Assembly (NCBI GenBank): GCA_914767715.1
Contig: OU612065.1
Span: 34,350,001-34,414,000 of the forward strand
Reading direction: 5' to 3'
Source: Membranipora membranacea
Lineage: Eukaryota; Bryozoa; Gymnolaemata; Cheilostomatida; Membraniporidae
DNA: 64,000 nucleotides
The translations under genes and the position numbers were made by a program. The notes under the pieces are model-generated. The model did not search any database, was not told the origin of the DNA, and was given only the letters and a program-made list of their open reading frames with translations. The first letter of the stretch is position 1; every line of letters begins with the position of its first letter. Positions 48,901-58,752 of the stretch are shown piece by piece.

Positions 48901-49392
48901 TAAAAATAAGTCATCTCGTATATAGTAACTTTGGATACTACTTATGATGTGGCAAAAAATTAAATGATGGTAAAGTATAAAAGACGTTTTGTTGTCAAAA
49001 AAGGCCTACAAAGTTTTACTTGCCTTTGCTACCTTTTTACTGACACAGGAAACATGGTCATGCCATGTTAGCCTGTCATTCATGATGAAACCTAACAGTT
49101 TTCGTTCAGGCCTTATCAACAGACTAACTGGTTCAGACTGACATTATCAGGGGAATATCAACCGATTCTCTGACTATATCCATAATAATTACTGTAAAAA
49201 AATACATTTACCTAATCCTATCATAAAACTATTATGTGTTCTCTCTTATAGTCTAGGATCACTCACCAGCCTAGAGGAGCTGAGGTTAGGTGATAATGAA
49301 TCACTGACCGAGTTACCTAATGAGATCGGGGGATTGAAGTGTCTGCGGATGTTAAATGTATCAAGGTGTGGCCTCACCAGTCTGCCAAGCAG
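33966..49392 (+). CDS. Second LRR gene, 3' partial (likely Roco-caspase paralogue)
   Basis: Three N-terminal exons, 33966-34050, 34565-34696 and 34824-35058, lead in phase into nine type-A LRR exons (36476-39627) and three type-B LRR exons (44519-44659, 46329-46469, 49252-49392). Together they encode 714 residues. The first 75 residues are acidic and Ser/Thr-rich with no signal peptide, which suggests an intracellular protein. Exon 3 encodes about 78 residues with an LRR-like cap. Then come some 24 LRRs. Type-B exons match the LRR exon of the Roco-caspase gene, so I infer the same C-terminal domains downstream of the window. This is not seen. After 49392 the next exon copies are dead (63949) or lost (near 53870). 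Alternative: an LRR-only or decaying gene. Confidence 0.7.
34344..34484 (+). mobile_element. tRNA-like sequence in an inverted repeat
   Basis: GGTGAGATGGCGCAATCGGTTAGCGCG contains a perfect A box and resembles the 5' half of an Ile tRNA; a weak B-box-like GGGTCGAGTCA follows. The 5' half is repeated inverted at 34344-34380 (GTAGTGAATAGC...), so it can fold into a hairpin. I judge it a tRNA-derived element, because an acceptor stem cannot be formed. Confidence 0.5.
35521..36182. mobile_element. 662-bp foldback element with about 318-bp arms
   Basis: Ends AAGGGATAAT and ATTATCCCTT are flanked by TA on both sides (35519-35520, 36183-36184), which fits a Tc1/mariner-type insertion. The two arms are nearly identical over about 318 bp, with a loop of about 25 bp, so the element is young. 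It lies in the third intron of the second LRR gene, and the pre-mRNA would contain a very long duplex. Confidence 0.9.
36225..36300 (+). mobile_element. Possible tRNA-derived SINE fragment
   Basis: A B-box-like GGTTCTACTCCC sits in a tRNA-like context but I find only a poor A box. Low confidence. Confidence 0.3.
36476..39627 (+). CDS. Tandem array of nine type-A LRR exons
   Basis: Exons 36476-36616, 36854-36994, 37232-37372, 37607-37747, 37982-38122, 38357-38497, 38732-38872, 39107-39247 and 39487-39627 are each exactly 141 nt and phase 2-2. Each encodes two LRRs (VNLTELNVxxNxxLxxLPDWICK and SLTKLDVSxCxLxELPER). Spacing is 378, 378, then 375 bp. Introns fall in two families: one after exons 1, 2 and 8 (GTAAATAGCGCTGATC) and one after the other six (GTAAATCAGACGTGTTG), showing mosaic duplication. 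Differences cluster at the x positions after NV and after VS, which lie on the concave face of an LRR solenoid. Exon 8 has lost one consensus Leu (TNKDV). The minus-strand frames inside the introns are repeat shadows. Confidence 0.92.
40309..40860 (+). pseudogene. Non-LTR retrotransposon remnant
   Basis: Broken frames on the + strand read like the endonuclease-RT spacer: a FRQPWMTTEL box, basic helices, then KFNQFFVSIGSSLANDLP, a pattern typical just upstream of the RT core in Jockey/CR1 elements. It has several stops and frameshifts. Confidence 0.6.
40888..41562. repeat. Partial copy of the LRR-exon flanking unit
   Basis: It matches 3395-3530 and 4880-5290 (and 47680-48130, 54580-55030). 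The segment that would hold the LRR exon is missing. Confidence 0.75.
41247..41292. mobile_element. 30-bp palindromic insertion with 7-bp direct repeats
   Basis: GGTTAAT occurs at 41247-41253 and 41286-41292. Between them is a perfect 30-bp palindrome (41255-41284, AAGGATTTCAAGAAA and its complement). The three other copies of this unit (near 5065, 47880, 54785) have GGTTAAT once and no palindrome, so they are empty sites. Confidence 0.85.
41563..43388. mobile_element. 1.8-kb DNA transposon with TA duplication, non-autonomous
   Basis: Terminal inverted repeats AGGTATAGTAACG and CGTTACTATACCT are flanked by TA (41561-41562 and 43389-43390). The related copy at 55061 has a single TA at this place and is an exact empty site. 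The TA target suggests the Tc1/mariner group. No transposase frame is present. A MITE (42018-42262) is nested in it. Confidence 0.9.
42018..42262 (+). mobile_element. Complete MITE, GGGGGGTCTTTCAATTA family
   Basis: It aligns end to end with 16063-16306, including both termini. It sits inside the 1.8-kb DNA transposon, so it inserted after, or travelled with, that element. Confidence 0.85.
43838..44370 (-). pseudogene. Non-LTR RT C-terminal fragment, copy 1
   Basis: Read on the minus strand, broken frames give the order seen at the end of Jockey/CR1 RTs: LLGFIMNDRLTWHDHV, then LIFCHIISGIHIY, then LLQKRAFRLI. It lies directly upstream of the LRR exon at 44519. Parallel fragments are at 45274, 48568 and 63257. 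Confidence 0.7.
44519..44659 (+). CDS. LRR exon, type B
   Basis: 141 nt, phase 2-2, open. It encodes two LRRs ending CGLTSLPSR. The acceptor is TGTTATAG and the donor is GTAAAT. It differs from the 3600 exon at a few positions, mostly around LxLDxN. Confidence 0.85.
45274..45810 (-). pseudogene. Non-LTR RT C-terminal fragment, copy 2
   Basis: It aligns with 43838-44370 over its length, with the same LQKRAF-type block near 45590. It lies directly upstream of the dead LRR exon at 45970. Confidence 0.7.
45970..46012 (+). pseudogene. Truncated LRR pseudo-exon (type B)
   Basis: The acceptor and the first 13 codons match type-B exons (LGSLTSLKVLLLA), then TAG at 46010-46012 and a jump into intron-like sequence (GCTGTTGGTG). 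The rest of the exon was deleted. The same lesion is present at 63949-63991. Confidence 0.85.
46080..48130. repeat. Segmental duplication, copy C (contains an LRR exon)
   Basis: It matches 3360-5290 including the LRR exon and its downstream intron sequence. A related but exon-less stretch is at 53870-55030. Confidence 0.85.
46329..46469 (+). CDS. LRR exon, type B
   Basis: 141 nt, phase 2-2, open, and the closest relative of the Roco-caspase LRR exon at 3600. Both share the DxNKTLTELPDEIGGLK segment. The acceptor is TGTTATAG and the donor is GTAAAT. Confidence 0.85.
48568..49100 (-). pseudogene. Non-LTR RT C-terminal fragment, copy 3
   Basis: It aligns with 43838-44370 with small deletions near 48920. 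It is upstream of the LRR exon at 49252. Confidence 0.65.
49252..49392 (+). CDS. LRR exon, type B
   Basis: 141 nt, phase 2-2, open. It differs from the other type-B exons at LxLGDN, LPNE and LNVSR. The donor GTAAAT is followed by a TA run and then a foldback element. It is the last intact exon of the second LRR gene in the window. Confidence 0.83.
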
Positions 49393-49422
49393 GTAAATAT
49401 GATAAATATATATATATATATA

Positions 49423-50137
49423 GAGGGGAAACTGTGATTGTGTCAGCTAGCTTGGCCAAAGATATATCCACAGAGTAAGGATACAGAGGTGAAACTTTAA
49501 TGATAGTCATAGTGCCTTCGGTTTTGGATTCACTGTGGGAAAATCATCAATCTGAATATTTGCCAGTTTTACTAAATATATTAGTAATAATGGCAATTTG
49601 TGACGCAGACATGCCTACATATGATAGGTCATAATTCATTCTGTATGTAACCTAAAGACTGATTTCCAACTTTTTGAAATGTTCAATCTGCAAGCTATAC
49701 GCCATATTGTTGTCATTTCTTGCTAGGATACATAGGCTATGAGTTATCTGGGGTTTTAAAATGAGTTATATCATATAGATTTACATGCGGCTTGGGTCAG
49801 TACACGGACATTTCTTAATTTCGATGACCGGGCCGGCTATCAATTGTCACATGTAAATCATGATAAAACTCATTTTAAAAAACATGGAAAAATTTTGGAA
49901 ATCAGTTTTAGGTTAAATACATATGAATTATGACCTATCATAGGTAGGTTTGTCAGCATCACAAATTCCCATTGTAACTTATATAATCAGTAAGATTAGC
50001 AGGTATCCAAATTGATGATTTTCCCACAGGGAATCCAAAACTGAAGGCACTATGATTATCATTAAAGTTTCCCCTCTGTATCCTTACTCTGTGGACATAT
50101 CTTTGGCCAAGTAAGCTGACACAATCACTTTTGTGTG
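49423..50137. mobile_element. Large imperfect foldback element
   Basis: 49430-49790 is repeated inverted at about 49845-50131, with a roughly 100-bp extra block in the left arm. Shared blocks include GTGATTGTGTCAGCT and the block around TATGATAGGTCATAATTCAT. Window bases 1-100 are the end of the right arm of the equivalent element in copy A. Confidence 0.8.
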
Positions 50138-50207
50138 TTAAGGTTATGATACCAGCGTTGACCGATTTGGACATTATATATACCGTTGGAAAGCTGCTGA
50201 GCTACTG

Positions 50208-50711
50208 ATCGCTATGTGTATGTGTCTATTTCACAACCAAAATATCATTTTCCAGTGGAAGAAATGATAAAACTAGGTTGGTTATAGAAAAAAAGTATTT
50301 CATGCATTATAATGCCACATGAAAAACTGAAAAAAACTCTTTTTGCGCTTCTCAGTTCAACACTTCTCAGGATGGTATTTTGATATTACAGGTTTACGAG
50401 AGGATGTTTTAAAATTATTGAGCTTGATTCTATTAAAAAGAGGATGGCTCGGGTCCTCAGGAACTTTACTAAAATAGTGAGCACAGACGGAAAATAAAAA
50501 CTCGTCAGTCTTTGGAAGATTAAGCTGATCTAATCTAGAAAAATAATCATCAGCCTCGGTTAAAACAATTTTACTACTAGTTTTCTGTAACTTCTCTAGT
50601 TTTGTCTTGTCATGCTCCCTTAAAAATGTGTACCAAACAGGAGCAGCATATGATAAAACAGGTTTGACATATGTCTTATAAAAAGTTATAAGGCCATCAG
50701 AATTGTCATCA
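50208..50711 (-). pseudogene. CR1-like RT C-terminal fragment inserted in copy B
   Basis: The minus-strand frame 50752-50357 encodes the RT C-terminal region (FYKTYVKPVLSYAAPVW, then LEKLQKTSSKIVL, then DQLNLPKTDEF), ending with a stop. Copy A reads GATCGCTAATAGCTC across the site, so the extra sequence is an insertion in B or a deletion in A. Confidence 0.7.
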
Positions 50712-51125
50712 TAATAGCTCATCAAAAATGTGATTGGATGACGTTGCTTCATTTTATCGGAGAAATGAGGCCGAAAAAGCTGTTTTTAGCAGAGTGGATG
50801 GCTGCGCTACATTGATTGCTACAAATTTCTAAACAGGTTAAATTCATTCTTAGAGACATAGTTCATCCTAATTTTAGGTGGAAAATAATATTTGATGAGC
50901 CCAAAATGGCTTTTTAAGTCACGTCATAATGCGTGTTGTTTTTTAACTTTGATGATATAATGCTAAATTTTAAGCTATGATTTGAGACAGTTCGAATAAA
51001 AAAGGGCCAATTTTTTTGCTTTTTTCCACTATATTACTGTTTAAATGACACACACCACAAATTTCAGCAGTATATCAAATGTATCAATATCAGCATAGAC
51101 CATCAAAGGTAGATACGTTTTGCGC

Positions 51126-51516
51126 CATTTATCAACAACGTCAAACATGCTGTCAAAAGGTCCAGCACTAAGGACAGTCAAATTTATTTTGAAAATTCTC
51201 ACATACGAAGCCGCTTTGATTAAGCATGGTGCAAACAGGAAATGCCAACAGAATATGGCACTATGTATTTGTCTTCCTCGAATTATACCACACAGAATGC
51301 CCAAAACAGCCAATTTAAGGGGCTTTTCAAGGTGTTTTTCGGCATTCTGTGTGGTATAATTCGAGGAAGACTAAAACATAGTGCCATATTCTGTTGGCAT
51401 TTCCTGTTTTTACTATGCTTAATCAAAGCGGCTTCGTATGTGAGAATTATCAAAATAGATTTGTCTAGCCTAAGTGCTGGACCTTTTGACAGCATGTTTG
51501 ACGTTATTGATAAATG
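51126..51516. mobile_element. Foldback element, copy B
   Basis: Equivalent to 597-987, with both arms kept and symmetric frames on both strands. Confidence 0.8.
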
Positions 51517-51667
51517 GCTTTGTGGGTTAAAATTGCAAGTGATGTCTCTGTCCGAGGACTGAGAAATATCAGTGCCTTAAGGGCGTGGCCGCCGTATTCG
51601 GCGCCAAGTTTTCAGTTTGCAGGCAGGTCGGAGCACACCTGGGGCTTCATGTGTCATGAGCCCAGTA

Positions 51668-51762
51668 GTCAGTAGACCGCAGCGGGGTTCGAAGCCAGGA
51701 CCTCCAACGCTTGCGCGGCAGAGGGCAGGCGCTCTAACCAACTGAGCTACCTCCTACTCCTT
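51668..51762 (-). mobile_element. tRNA-derived SINE head, copy B
   Basis: Equivalent to 1145-1235. Here the A-box flank reads GTTGGTTAGAGCGCC on the minus strand, closer to a real tRNA than copy A. Confidence 0.5.
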
Positions 51763-51810
51763 GTCTAGTAGTAACAGTAAAGTAAAACTGATAAAGTAGA
51801 AAAGAAACTG

Positions 51811-52135
51811 TAGTCTGGAAGCTGTCACGTAAAATATTGAGAGATGGTGGCATCTCAGCTACCACGTTCCATCCTATTACCTAAGCTTAGCCAGTTGTAT
51901 TCAGCAATCAGTCACCAGCCTGCATATTGCTATATTAATGTATTTTTCTGTATAATATATTTTGTGTGTGTCAGGATGTAAAGCAAAGCAGTTAATTGAA
52001 TGCATATGAGAAGTTTGGAACAGCTGTTGGATATCACATACTGCTATAAACATTATTTACATCAAAACATTAGATCATTTTTTAATAAATAATACTGAGT
52101 GCAAAGTTACCTCGCGTACCATTCTAACTAATAGT
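51811..52135. repeat. 330-bp interspersed repeat, copy 3
   Basis: Equivalent to 1287-1616, followed by the hairpin repeat at 52186-52291. Confidence 0.75.
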
Positions 52136-55100
52136 TATAAACTATTAAAGGACCAAAGCAATATATAGTGTAGCTAGTGCTGCAGTAGCCTGTCTTGACA
52201 AGCTTTGTTCGGTGGGGGGTGGGGGAAAAATGCAAGAGTTGACAAACTTTGTTCCCCACCCCAACCGAACAAAGCTTGTTAAGACAGGCTAGTCCTGCAG
52301 TAGTCATGCAACAGTTTTACACTGAAAGATTCATAGCACTTCTTGGTAACAATCATGTAAAGTGGTAGAAATTGTCATCCTGCTGACCTAATGAATATAT
52401 GCCATGAACTTTACAAGTAAAATAAACTAGCACTTTAGAGCTTCCTATTTTCCTTCCAAACTGGAACCACTCACACCAGTGGATAAAAAAACTCTTATGA
52501 TGACGGTTGCCATAACAAACTCCATATAAATCCCTCTATTTGCTAGAATATACACCAACACCAGTTAACTGCGTTTCTCTAATTGTGTACTACTGTGTAA
52601 TTGTTAGCACTCTGTGTGTATCGATAATTGAATCCACCCGAGCAATCAACTTCATTATGTGTCTTGCAAAGGTTGTGTCTAAGATTTTGTTTTGAGCCGT
52701 GAAAAAGTGGTTGGCATACTTTCAACTATAACGACTGTCTACTATTCGATATAAAGTAGGTGAAACATTATAAGGATTCGGACGAAATCCAATCCATAAC
52801 ACAAAACAATTGTTTCAACTGGTTTTCCTCTGCCTTAACTCATCCAGAACATTTCAACATAAAAAGGAGGGGATAACATTTATCACTTTCTATTAGAATC
52901 AATATTAACTTGGTCCACTGCAGCAATTCAAATAGCAGTCCAGCCATAAACAAAGAAGCCAAGATCTTACATACCTTTCCCTTGAACTGGAGCATAAAAA
53001 TAATTATCCCGACAAATCATACAATAGAATCTACAATAGATTCAATGTAGCTTCGATAAGCTTTATTATATGTCAATTATTTAAAAACTCCACTACTAAA
53101 TTAAATGTATATATAGTTGCAATTTTATATTAGGCATATCAATATATTTGTAAGTCCGCTGACACAATGAGTTTTGTAGCCACTTATATAGTGAAAATAA
53201 CCTTTAATATTCTCACTGAATCTTGTGTTGTTCAATCATCGTTCCAATTTTTTATTAGCTGTATAATAAAACTTTACTCTAATTACCAGAACCTAGTCAC
53301 TAAGTTAACCTGGTCCTGGCATTAGCTGCTTGATGGTAAAAGTTCCTCTAAAGTATGTCTCCAATTATTTGAGTCACTGAAGTACTGTATGGCACAAATT
53401 AGTCGTGCTCAACTAGCTCTTCTTGGGTAAATTTATTGAATTTTCCGTTGATCCGTTGATCCGTTTCTTCAATATTCAATTTTCGGAATCTGGAATATTA
53501 TCATTAAATTGATTATCTTCAAACTAAAGATGACCCTACAATTTTCTATTTTCCTTAAAAGCACAGCGATGAAAGAATGTGATTTCCCATTAATCTGTTT
53601 AAAGCAGAAGTTAAATAATAGCATACTATTCACTTTCAGGAGAGCCGCAAAACGTAGACACTGTCTTTGATTTATCATAGAGAAAAAATAACATCCGCTA
53701 TCGAAGAATTTCAGATGAGAAACTTTTATCACATTACAGAGAATAACAGATATTTTGCTCCATTATAGACATTATAGATATATCGTCATAAACAAAACTT
53801 ATTTAAAATTATTGTCTGCTGTGCTGATGGTCAGAGTTTTGGGTATGACAATACCCGAGAGTTAGATATGCAAAATATGCCTGGAATCGTCAATATGTGA
53901 TATAAGTATTTAGATTAATTCCTTTTTAGGGCAGTTGTGTGCAATATAAACATATAGGAATGGAAAGTGATATGCCTACTCAAGAATATTATGAAGATCA
54001 TCTTTAGGGTCATATCCCCTTGTAAAAATCACTGACCCAGCTTTGTTGCCAGTATTATAGGAATTGCTTGCACCGATGTGTTTGTATACGCTGTTTGTCA
54101 GGTTATTGACTAAGCCAACCACAAGGAATATTGATAATTGAAAAGGCAATTGAAAATATCGTAGCCTATTGATCGTTGGTGTGCAGTCTTTGTATTAAAC
54201 CTGTGGCCAAACATCTCTGGGCATCACTGCCAAGAAAATTTATGTTGTAAAGTAGGAATTAATGAGCTATTTTTTTAGTTAGCTGCAAACGATATTCCGC
54301 TTATAATTAAAAGTTGCAGATACTATAAATGGCAAAAAGATTTTCCCATATAATTTGTAAGACTAATAATTCATACATTACTATCAATCTATTTATAAGC
54401 GGTCATACTCTCCAAATATTACCAGACACCAGACACAAGGGGATGGTTTCAATAAGAGACTCAAAAGATCTCTTATAGCTTCAAAATTCAGCAATAAATA
54501 GATAGACAGACATAATGTTTCCCATCATTCAGTAAGTGTTTGCATTGCTGTTTGTCCGGGTTTTTTATATCAGCAACTTTTGAAAAATAGAAATTGGAGA
54601 AGAAATTTGAGAAAATCAAATTTTATTTTACATCCAAAATATATAATCCCCTTTGTTAGAACTTACCTGTCCTAAAGTTGTAGGCTGGGGATATTACAGA
54701 GACCAGGTTATCTTTTTGTTAAGCCAATGCAGAATCACAACCCAAGGCCTGCAGGTCAGATTCACTTTCTCCCATCTCTATCCAGGTTAATAGATCACCC
54801 AATAGTGATTCCGTACATGTGCTCCATTTTGGCGCCAAACATCTCATAAAAGTTTGTCTATATTGATAAGGAAGAATTTGATGTCAGGAGTGGGACTCTC
54901 ATAAACAATGCCCTATACTATCAAACAATAATTACTAATAAATAAATTTACTAATTTTTCTCAGTAAATAGTGATTATTTTTTTAAAAACATTATAGCTG
55001 CACATTCCTCCGCTATATTTGACTCTGAGGATGGATTTTTGAAAGCTTATTTTCTTTATTTAAAAGAAAGTAAAATATGAAAAACTGTAGTAATACAATA

Positions 55101-55816
55101 CATTTGACTACTCATTCTTTTCCCGAGTTCAGTTTTTAGTTATATTACAATGGCTAGGCTCGATGTGATTACCATGATGTCGAAGTTATTAGGATGTAAA
55201 TTTGAGCATAGCAAATTGGTAAAAGTAACTTGCCTTTTTTGTCCCTAATATTACCCCCCACACAAGAAAACTGCTGCATGTGTAGTAACAAGTCTCTATA
55301 ATGAATGCTGGACCTGAACCGCAGGCCACCTTCAAATCAGAGGTGCTCATACTCTAAACCTTTGACACGGGGTTATATGTATGTATGTATGTCATTGTAT
55401 TCATCTCATTCACTGAGAAATAAAATGTTTGTGTAATGCGCTCTGGGCATTGAATTCCATATCTGGAATAGCATCATTAGCTTTCTTTTGCAAAACAAAG
55501 GGCTTGCAAAAATAGCCAGTCCCTAGTAGCAATCTAGAAATGCCCTAATCATCGACACTGTACCTGTAGGGGTATAATTACTGTTTGCAATTTTGTAAAC
55601 AAGACAATTTATCAGGCTAATTATTCATGCTACTAGGGACAGCCAATCAGATAACAGTCAGATGGGTCCCTGTGTTTAGTGTCCTAACCGTATAACGCTA
55701 TGATACTATTTCCATTCTAAGAGAAGAATCTAATTCAGTGGCTCTGGGTAAAAACTTATAAAATATTGCACCAAAAATAATAAAAAGATATAATAAAAGA
55801 CACACAATCTATTTAG

Positions 55817-57785
55817 TTATCTAGTAAAGAGTATACTATTCAAAAGTCTGACACTTTCCGCCCTGAAACATTTGGCACGGATTTGAACTCTGTGTCTTAT
55901 GGCAGTGTAACGACCTGATGGAAGTTGGTCAAATATCAGTACAGGCTCGCTGGAGGTGGCAACCATTCGAAGACTTTTAGTCTTGAATTTACTAATGTAA
56001 AGTTCTTCGAGGGGCGTAAAGCTTAGGTCACCTGAGAGATATTCAGCAGATTTTATGACAGACCTAACTTTTCTCTTTGAATCAGCTGACATGTGTTGGT
56101 ATAAGACCACAAGATGGTAGGTTAGGATGGATTCGATAAAAGACTTATAGCAGGTGTTAATCAGTTTCTCGTTAACTCCTAGATGATAGAGTTTCGATAT
56201 GATATAGTGTCTTTGTCGAGCCTTCTTGGTGGTTTTGACGGTATTAGCTGAGAAGTCAAGTTTTTTGGTGACTATGGTCCCGAGGTAGGTGAACTGATCC
56301 ACTTGTTCAATCTCGCTGTTGTTATTTACGAGTGCTGGCTGCGTAGGGTCATCTTGGTAGTTGCACATGATTAGCTCTTTAGTCTTTTTGGCGTTCAGGA
56401 TGAGGTCATTACCAGCACACCACTGGCTGACGGAGTCTGCAGCAGATTGAAGATCGGAGGTAGCATTAGCAGAGAGGAGCTCCATAATAACAGTATCATC
56501 AGCATACTTAACCAGTCTGATGTTTTCACTAGTTTTCGGCATGTCAACAACATACAGAGAGAAGAGGAGAGGACTGATCACGCAGCCTTGAGGGCTGCCA
56601 GTCGATGTACATATTGATGCTGAGGTATTTAGAGTCGTTTGAACACGCTGTTTACGGTTGGTTAGAAAATCGAATACCCAATTAGTGATGTTTGGATGAA
56701 TGTCATAGGTTTGGAGTTTTCTTATCATGGTAGCCGGGTTTATGGTGTTAAATGCGCTGGAGAAGTCTATAAAGAGTGCTCTCACACTATTCTTAGCATT
56801 TCTGTCTAGGTGTTCGGTAACAGTGTCTAATAGAGATATCAACGCATCTTCAGTGGATTTGTTAGGCTGATATGCGAACTGAGTGGGATCGTTAAGATTA
56901 GGGGCTAAGCGTTTCATTACTAGTTGCTCAAGACACTGCCCAACTACAGAAGTTAACGCTATTGGACGAAAGTCTTTTGGTTCAACGGCACCTGCACATT
57001 TTGGTATGGGTTTGATCGTCGCCGTCTTCCATATCTGAGGCATAGTACCCTGCTGGATTGATCTATTGAATATGGTGGTCAACGGCTCAGCTAGGACCGG
57101 TGCAGCCGACTTCAGCAGTCGACCAGTGATAGTATCAGGTCCCGGACTCTTGTTGACTTTCACACCACGCAGGGTTGCGTATACTTCTTCAAAAGAAAAC
57201 TCATCAAAAGGCATATCAAGTGGTGGCAAAACAGGCATATCATAGGATTTATCAAATCTATTGAAAAAAGAATTCATAGTATCAGCATTTAGAGGGCACC
57301 GAGGCACATTATTCTTAAGTTTTAATATAGATTTCAATTGACTCCAAGCTACTCTGCTATTACTCTGCATCTTACTCTCAATGTCAGAGGCATGTATGTG
57401 TTTAGCTTCTCTGATCGCCTTCTGGACTTGAGCTTTCAGTTTATGGTGTTCTGGTGAACCAGTGAGGTAGGCAGTGTGCTTATCGCCAATCATCCGGGTG
57501 ATTCTGGGAGTCATCCATGATTTGTTGTTGGCTGGGAGTCTTATTGTTCTGGATGGAATGCAGTTTTCTATGGAGAAGTTCAGGTATTCAACAAATACAT
57601 CAGTGGCAGTATTGACATCAGTGGATGAGAGCAGTTCTGACCAGTCGGTGTCATCAAGACAACTCAGTAGCTTGTTCATGTTCTCATCACTCCACACTTG
57701 CTTGGTAACAGTTGATGGCTTGCTGGTGAGTGCTCTGTGTTTGTACGTTGGTAATAGGAAGACACAGGCATGATCAGAATTCCCT
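55817..57785 (-). CDS. Non-LTR reverse transcriptase
   Basis: An uninterrupted frame; the first Met is at 57697 (626 codons from there) but the frame is open up to the LTR border. It carries the RT core: KSPGPD, FRPIALTSVVGQ, LFIDFSSAFNTI, STGSPQGCVISPLLF and KYADD (YADD at 56495-56506), then the C-terminal ITYHL/ARQRHY region and a LNSI ending. The sequence order fits CR1/Rex-type elements. The endonuclease SDH motif is at its start (57770-57778), which proves the frame once continued into the part now at 62208. The RT is open, but the full protein is interrupted by the LTR element. Confidence 0.9.
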
Positions 57786-58231
57786 ATGTCGGGAAATCCT
57801 ATCTTGTCAGGATAGCCAGCATGGGCTTGGCATAATTATTCCCGATCTCCAACTTGTTCTGATGAACGCGTAAGGCTTAACGGCAACCTGCCAGTCGAAA
57901 AGTCGGTTTAAAACAAGGCTACCAGCCAGGCACAAAAAATGTGTTGTTTATCAACTATACTATGATTTTATTGTGTACTAACTATCTAACTAAAACTAAC
58001 AGAGTTACAAAGATTTAATGTATAAATCAGTAAAGATAATCAGTGCGTTTAGTCTCGTCCGCTAGCAAACATGAAGTGTCAAGTTGTAAGAGGGAAGAGT
58101 GTAAGCTTGCTAAAAATAGTTACTGTCGTAGCATTAATAAAGGATTATTATAACAGACAAAACATGTGTATGAATAGAATGTGTCTTCAGTGCTTAATAT
58201 ATATAACAGTCAAAGACTGAAATTCCCCACA
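57786..58231 (-). repeat. 3' LTR
   Basis: On the minus strand it begins TGTGGGGAATTTC and ends GACA. It is 446 bp and matches 61737-62207. The short purine-rich tract just inside it (58232-58243, GTGGGAGAG on the minus strand) fits a polypurine tract. Confidence 0.9.
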
Positions 58232-58243
58232 CTCTCCCACTAG

Positions 58244-58752
58244 ATACAAATTAATTATGTTGGTAAATCGGAGCAAACGAATTAATTATTTATCTCAAAC
58301 TTTAAAAAAAGGGGAATTTTAAAAATCAGCTTAAACATAGAATGTCTGTCAGCTCGTCGGCAGTTGGGTCGAGAGTAGCGATGTATCGGTGAATTGCTTC
58401 ATCTGTGTTGGTAGGAGCCAGTGAGTTAGATGCAAGAGTTAGAGCTGCTGGTTTCACCTGACGGTAGATGTAGAAGTGTTGTGACGGCTTGAGGACTGAG
58501 ATAAGCGTATTCTGTGTATATTCAGTGATAGATATGCAATGGAATGCAGCATATCTGTGCATAAGTGCAGATTAATACAATAATATAATATTTTGTTTGT
58601 CTTTGACATGTGCCCACGCTTGAATAAGTGTTAGTTTACAACATGTCTTTTCTGGGTTTTCTTTTTTTATTAAAAATCACTACAGGTTAATAATTATCTA
58701 ATTATAGTATTGATGTGTAGCCTAATATATAATCGGCTAGATATTTTCACAA
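58244..58752. other. Internal 3' region of the LTR element
   Basis: This is where RT, RNase H and integrase would be expected. Only a 78-codon minus-strand frame (58326-58562) of unknown nature is present. The preceding protease frame ends with the Pro-Ile-Lys linker that normally leads into RT, so an internal deletion is likely. Confidence 0.6.

Larger units (their letters stand above)
50033..55030. repeat. Segmental duplication, copy B
   Basis: It matches 1-5290. Two differences stand out: about 500 bp of non-LTR sequence at 50208-50711 is absent from copy A, and the block that holds the LRR exon in copy A (about 3320-4190) is missing at about 53870. Otherwise the order and content are the same, with no gene of its own. 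Confidence 0.9.
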
